Shown here: positions 45,545 to 47,993 of the stretch, in pieces | How the letters are laid out: each line of letters starts with the position of its first letter | Numbering within the stretch: the first letter of the stretch is position 1 | Source of the DNA: Flavobacteriaceae bacterium | GTDB taxonomy: Bacteria > Bacteroidota > Bacteroidia > Flavobacteriales > Flavobacteriaceae | DNA: 47,993 nt | Direction: 5' to 3' | Assembly (NCBI GenBank): GCA_002721175.1 | Contig: PBJR01000007.1 | Location: 1 to 47,993 of the forward strand | Translations under genes and position numbers: made by a program | Notes under the pieces: generated by a model | What the model was told of the DNA's origin: nothing | The model's database searches: none | What the model saw: the letters and a program-made list of their open reading frames with translations, nothing else

Positions 45545-46080
45545 TCAGCTTTCTTTTGGTATTTTTCTGTGAAGCTTGCAATGAGTATTAAAATCATACC
45601 AGTAGTCACACACATATCCGCAAAATTGAATATTCCTGTTTTAATATTTTCACTAAATTCCATATATAAAAAATCAGTAACGGAACCATATCTATAGCGA
45701 TCATATAAATTTGCAAACCCCCCACCCACAATTAGGCTCAGCCCAGTTATACTCATAGTATTAAGTGTTTTATCAGTGAACAGGTAATACAAAACAAATA
45801 GTAATACTGTAATTGGAAGAATTAGAAGTAAAATTATTTTCACACTTGGGTTTAGCTCACTTCCCATTCCAAGAAAGGCGCCTTCATTTTCAACATTCAT
45901 CAGCTGTAGTTGTTTTCCAAAAATTTCAGTTTTACTGTTAAATTTATAATTACCAGGAAGTTGGCTATGTATAGTCTCAATTTGGGGTTCAATTTGTAAT
46001 CTAACTATTTTTTTTGTGTATTGATCAAATCCAAAGCAAAGGAAGATCATTAGCGCTATGTAAACTTGCTTTTTTTTCAT
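45541..46080 (-). CDS. lspA: Lipoprotein signal peptidase
   Basis: Membrane aspartyl protease that cuts prolipoproteins at the lipidated Cys. 179 residues from the ATG at 46080, 1 nt after the fabD stop; upstream in-frame ATGs at 46101 and 46092 would overlap fabD. Four helices. Catalytic Asp127 in NLYDRYRYGSVTDF and Asp155 in IFNFADMCVT, plus the NEGAFLGMG loop. It has a ~30-residue periplasmic insertion (QIETIHSQLPGNYKFNSKTE) after the first helix relative to E. coli, apparently normal in this phylum. Confidence 0.94.
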   Translation of the reverse strand: MKKKQVYIALMIFLCFGFDQYTKKIVRLQIEPQIETIHSQLPGNYKFNSKTEIFGKQLQLMNVENEGAFLGMGSELNPSVKIILLLILPITVLLFVLYYLFTDKTLNTMSITGLSLIVGGGFANLYDRYRYGSVTDFLYMEFSENIKTGIFNFADMCVTTGMILILIASFTEKYQKKAD

Positions 46081-46081
46081 T

Positions 46082-46966
46082 TTAGTTATCATATATTGCA
46101 TTAAAAGTAGTTAAATCATTGTTGATTTTTCGAACCATACCTTGCAGAACTTTTCCAGGTCCAACTTCTGTAAAACTCTTCGCACCGTCAGCTATCATTC
46201 TTTCAATGGATTGAGACCACCTTACTGGAGCTGTTAATTGAGCAATTAAATTTTCTTTTATTTCTGAAGTATCAATTACAGCTTTGCCTGAAACATTTTG
46301 ATAAATAGGGCAAATTGGATTTTTGAAACCAGTTTTTTTGATGGCATTTGCAAGTTCCTCGCGTGCAGGTTCCATTAATGGTGAGTGAAAAGCTCCACCC
46401 ACAGGAAGGACTAAAGCTCTTCTAGCTCCTCTTGACTTTAAAATTTCACAAGCTTTGTTTATTGAATCGACTGATCCAGAAATCACTAATTGTCCTGGAC
46501 AATTATAATTTGCAGGTACAACATCATCTAGTTTATCACAAACCTCCTCAACAATTAAATTATCCAGACCAAGTACAGCCGCCATTGTTCCTTGATTTGA
46601 TTCACAAGCCTTTTGCATGGCTTTTGCTCTTTGAGCAACAAGTTTTAGCCCACATTCAAAATCGAGAGAATTATTAGCCACAAGTGCAGAAAATTCGCCG
46701 AGCGAATGTCCAGCAACCATATCAGGCTTAAAGTTATTCTCTAAAATTTTTGACAAAACCACTGAGTGCAAAAAAATAGCAGGTTGTGTAACATTAGTTT
46801 GTTTTAGCTCTAATTCGTTTCCTTCAAACATTATTTTCGTTATTTCAAAACCTAAGATATCATTTGCATTATTGAAAAGAGTTCTAGCTTTTTTAGATTT
46901 GTCGTAAAAAGATTTTGCCATTCCGGGGAATTGTGAACCTTGACCAGGAAAAATAAAAGCTTTCAT
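46082..46966 (-). CDS. fabD: Malonyl-CoA:ACP transacylase
   Basis: Loads malonyl groups onto acyl carrier protein for fatty-acid synthesis. 294 residues. N-terminal FIFPGQGSQFPGM, catalytic Ser88 in GHSLGEFSAL, Arg113 in QRAKAM and His194 in GGAFHSPLM, with the C-terminal FTEVGPGKVLQG. Lies between folA (3 nt) and lspA (1 nt), one minus-strand operon. Confidence 0.97.
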   Translation of the reverse strand: MKAFIFPGQGSQFPGMAKSFYDKSKKARTLFNNANDILGFEITKIMFEGNELELKQTNVTQPAIFLHSVVLSKILENNFKPDMVAGHSLGEFSALVANNSLDFECGLKLVAQRAKAMQKACESNQGTMAAVLGLDNLIVEEVCDKLDDVVPANYNCPGQLVISGSVDSINKACEILKSRGARRALVLPVGGAFHSPLMEPAREELANAIKKTGFKNPICPIYQNVSGKAVIDTSEIKENLIAQLTAPVRWSQSIERMIADGAKSFTEVGPGKVLQGMVRKINNDLTTFNAIYDN

Positions 46967-46969
46967 AAT

Positions 46970-47473
46970 TTACAGGTTTATTTTTTTATATGTGATAAAA
47001 CTAAAGTCATAGGCGTGGTTTTCATCTTTAAATATTTCTTCTCTATTGACCTCTATCCATTTTTCATGATCAATTTTTGGGAAAAAGGTGTCACCTACGA
47101 AAGTTGAGTGTACGAGTGTTAATTCAATTACTGAAGCATATTTTAGAGCCTGGTCATAAATTTCACCACCACCAATAATGAATGGCTGATCATCATCAAC
47201 CACAGATTCAATAGCTTCTTCTAATGAATTAACTACTATTACTCCAGGTGGAGCAGGATAATTTTTTTGTCTTGTAATTACAACGTGTATTCTATTAGGA
47301 AGTGGCTTTTGGAAACTTTCAAATGTTTTCCTACCCATTATAATGTGGTGACCAGAAGTAAGATTTTTAAACCGGCTTAAATCTCTTTTTAAATACCACA
47401 CTAGATCATTATCTTTTCCAATCACCTGATTTTCTGAAACAGCTACTATTATAGTAAATATGGGTTTTTTCAT
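46970..47473 (-). CDS. folA: Dihydrofolate reductase
   Basis: Reduces dihydrofolate with NADPH to regenerate tetrahydrofolate. 167 residues, normal length. FTIIVAVSENQVIGKDNDL, the LVWYLKRDLSRFKNLT loop, IIMGRKTFESF and PFIIGGGEIYDQAL are all present. It follows thyA by 51 nt on the same strand; ThyA generates the dihydrofolate that this enzyme recycles, so the pairing is functional. Confidence 0.97.
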   Translation of the reverse strand: MKKPIFTIIVAVSENQVIGKDNDLVWYLKRDLSRFKNLTSGHHIIMGRKTFESFQKPLPNRIHVVITRQKNYPAPPGVIVVNSLEEAIESVVDDDQPFIIGGGEIYDQALKYASVIELTLVHSTFVGDTFFPKIDHEKWIEVNREEIFKDENHAYDFSFITYKKINL

Positions 47474-47524
47474 AACTTGAGATAGATTTAAAACTCGAGT
47501 GTTATAATTAATTTCTAGTAGAGA

Positions 47525-47992
47525 TCACACCGAAACCTTCCCTTTGATGTGAGGATGTGGATCGTAGTTAATCAATTTAAAATCTTCAAATTTAAAGTCA
47601 AAGATATTTTTGACCTTATTATTTATTTTAATAGTTGGTAATTTCCTGGGCTCTCTGCTTAACTGTAATTTCATTTGATCAAAATGATTGTTGTAAATAT
47701 GAGCATCACCAAATGTGTGAATGAAATCGCCAGGCTCTAAATCACAAACTTGGGCTATCATCATAGTTAATAGTGAATAGGAAGCAATATTAAATGGGAC
47801 ACCTAAAAATACATCGGCACTTCTTTGGTATAACTGGCAAGAGAGTTTGCCCTTGTTAACATAAAATTGAAAGAAAGCATGACAAGGTGGTAGAGCTGCT
47901 TTTCCGCTCGCAATATTAATTTCAAATGATTTAGAATTGTCGGGTAAAACAGACGGATTCCAAGCTGAAATTAAGTGCCTTCTACTACTTGG
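47525..47992 (-). CDS. thyA: Thymidylate synthase, C-terminal part
   Basis: The frame is open to the right edge of the window, so the N-terminal ~40% is missing. The 155 residues present include the phosphate-binding [12 protein letters not shown], the active-site [12 protein letters not shown] with nucleophile Cys, [18 protein letters not shown], and GDAHIYNNH, ending [12 protein letters not shown]. The enzyme makes dTMP from dUMP using methylenetetrahydrofolate. A much shorter frame beginning with Met at 47764 is only the inner part of it. Confidence 0.95.
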   Translation of the reverse strand, partial: PSSRRHLISAWNPSVLPDNSKSFEINIASGKAALPPCHAFFQFYVNKGKLSCQLYQRSADVFLGVPFNIASYSLLTMMIAQVCDLEPGDFIHTFGDAHIYNNHFDQMKLQLSREPRKLPTIKINNKVKNIFDFKFEDFKLINYDPHPHIKGKVSV

Positions 47993-47993
47993 A

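Noticed and set aside
1-47993. CRISPR array, prophage, toxin-antitoxin or defence island
   Set aside because: No regularly spaced repeats, phage structural genes, or defence-type nuclease or helicase genes are seen anywhere in the window.

Overview
The window is AT-rich DNA from a member of the Bacteroidota, most likely a marine flavobacterium. The evidence is type IX secretion parts (a type B sorting domain and a PorP/SprF protein), the gene order pdxJ / CBS / nadK / DUF6089 / uppS / bamA / ompH / ompH / murI that is typical of Flavobacteriia, promoters of the TTG...TAnnTTTG type, weak Shine-Dalgarno signals, and a SusC/SusD glycan-uptake locus with GH16 enzymes. I saw no phage, CRISPR array, rRNA or complete insertion sequence.

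Layout. 1-1.9 kb: end of a large T9SS-exported protein and its PorP/SprF partner. 1.9-10.1 kb (minus): envelope cluster of CBS protein, NAD kinase, DUF6089 protein, UppS, BamA, two Skp/OmpH chaperones and glutamate racemase. 10.2-11.7 kb: pdxJ and an alpha/beta hydrolase. 11.7-15.1 kb: trigger factor (frameshifted at an A8 run), clpP and clpX, a proteostasis block. 15.1-23.0 kb: housekeeping genes on both strands (GH3-family protein, DUF2797, queuosine-precursor transporter, a fused HPPK-deoxynucleoside kinase, a SpoU methyltransferase, MutS). 23.0-23.3 kb: promoter, tRNA-Gly(GCC), tRNA-Leu(UAA), terminator. 23.4-33.8 kb: an accessory stretch with an unrecognised acidic membrane protein, a 5'-truncated GH13 amylase lying against a perfect-length hairpin, an esterase, a possible 30-residue microprotein, a large PorE-like OmpA/PD40 protein with an SGNH hydrolase, two small DoxX-like membrane proteins, a second esterase, an NTF2-like protein and a DUF2490 protein. 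33.9-43.0 kb: a compact, same-strand polysaccharide utilization locus (SusC, SusD, two modular surface lipoproteins, two GH16 glucanases), most simply read as a laminarin/beta-1,3-glucan locus. 43.0-48.0 kb: KdtA, a DegT aminotransferase, then lspA, fabD, folA and partial thyA on the minus strand.

How it works together. The PUL codes for capture (SusD and surface lipoproteins), endo-cleavage (lipoprotein GH16 plus secreted GH16) and TonB-dependent import (SusC). It lacks a visible regulator and exo-glucosidases, so these would have to be elsewhere. BamA, the Skp proteins, UppS, KdtA, LspA and MurI all build the envelope. folA and thyA sit together as expected for the thymidylate cycle.

Most notable: the GH13 break point abutting a 12-bp hairpin; the trigger-factor frameshift at a homopolymer; domain sharing among the three PUL lipoproteins; the unrecognised acidic membrane protein; an SGNH hydrolase whose full-length frame has no canonical start codon; and three convergent gene pairs that each overlap by the same tetranucleotide TTAG. 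I found no clearly new multi-gene system, and most of the window is ordinary chromosomal backbone.
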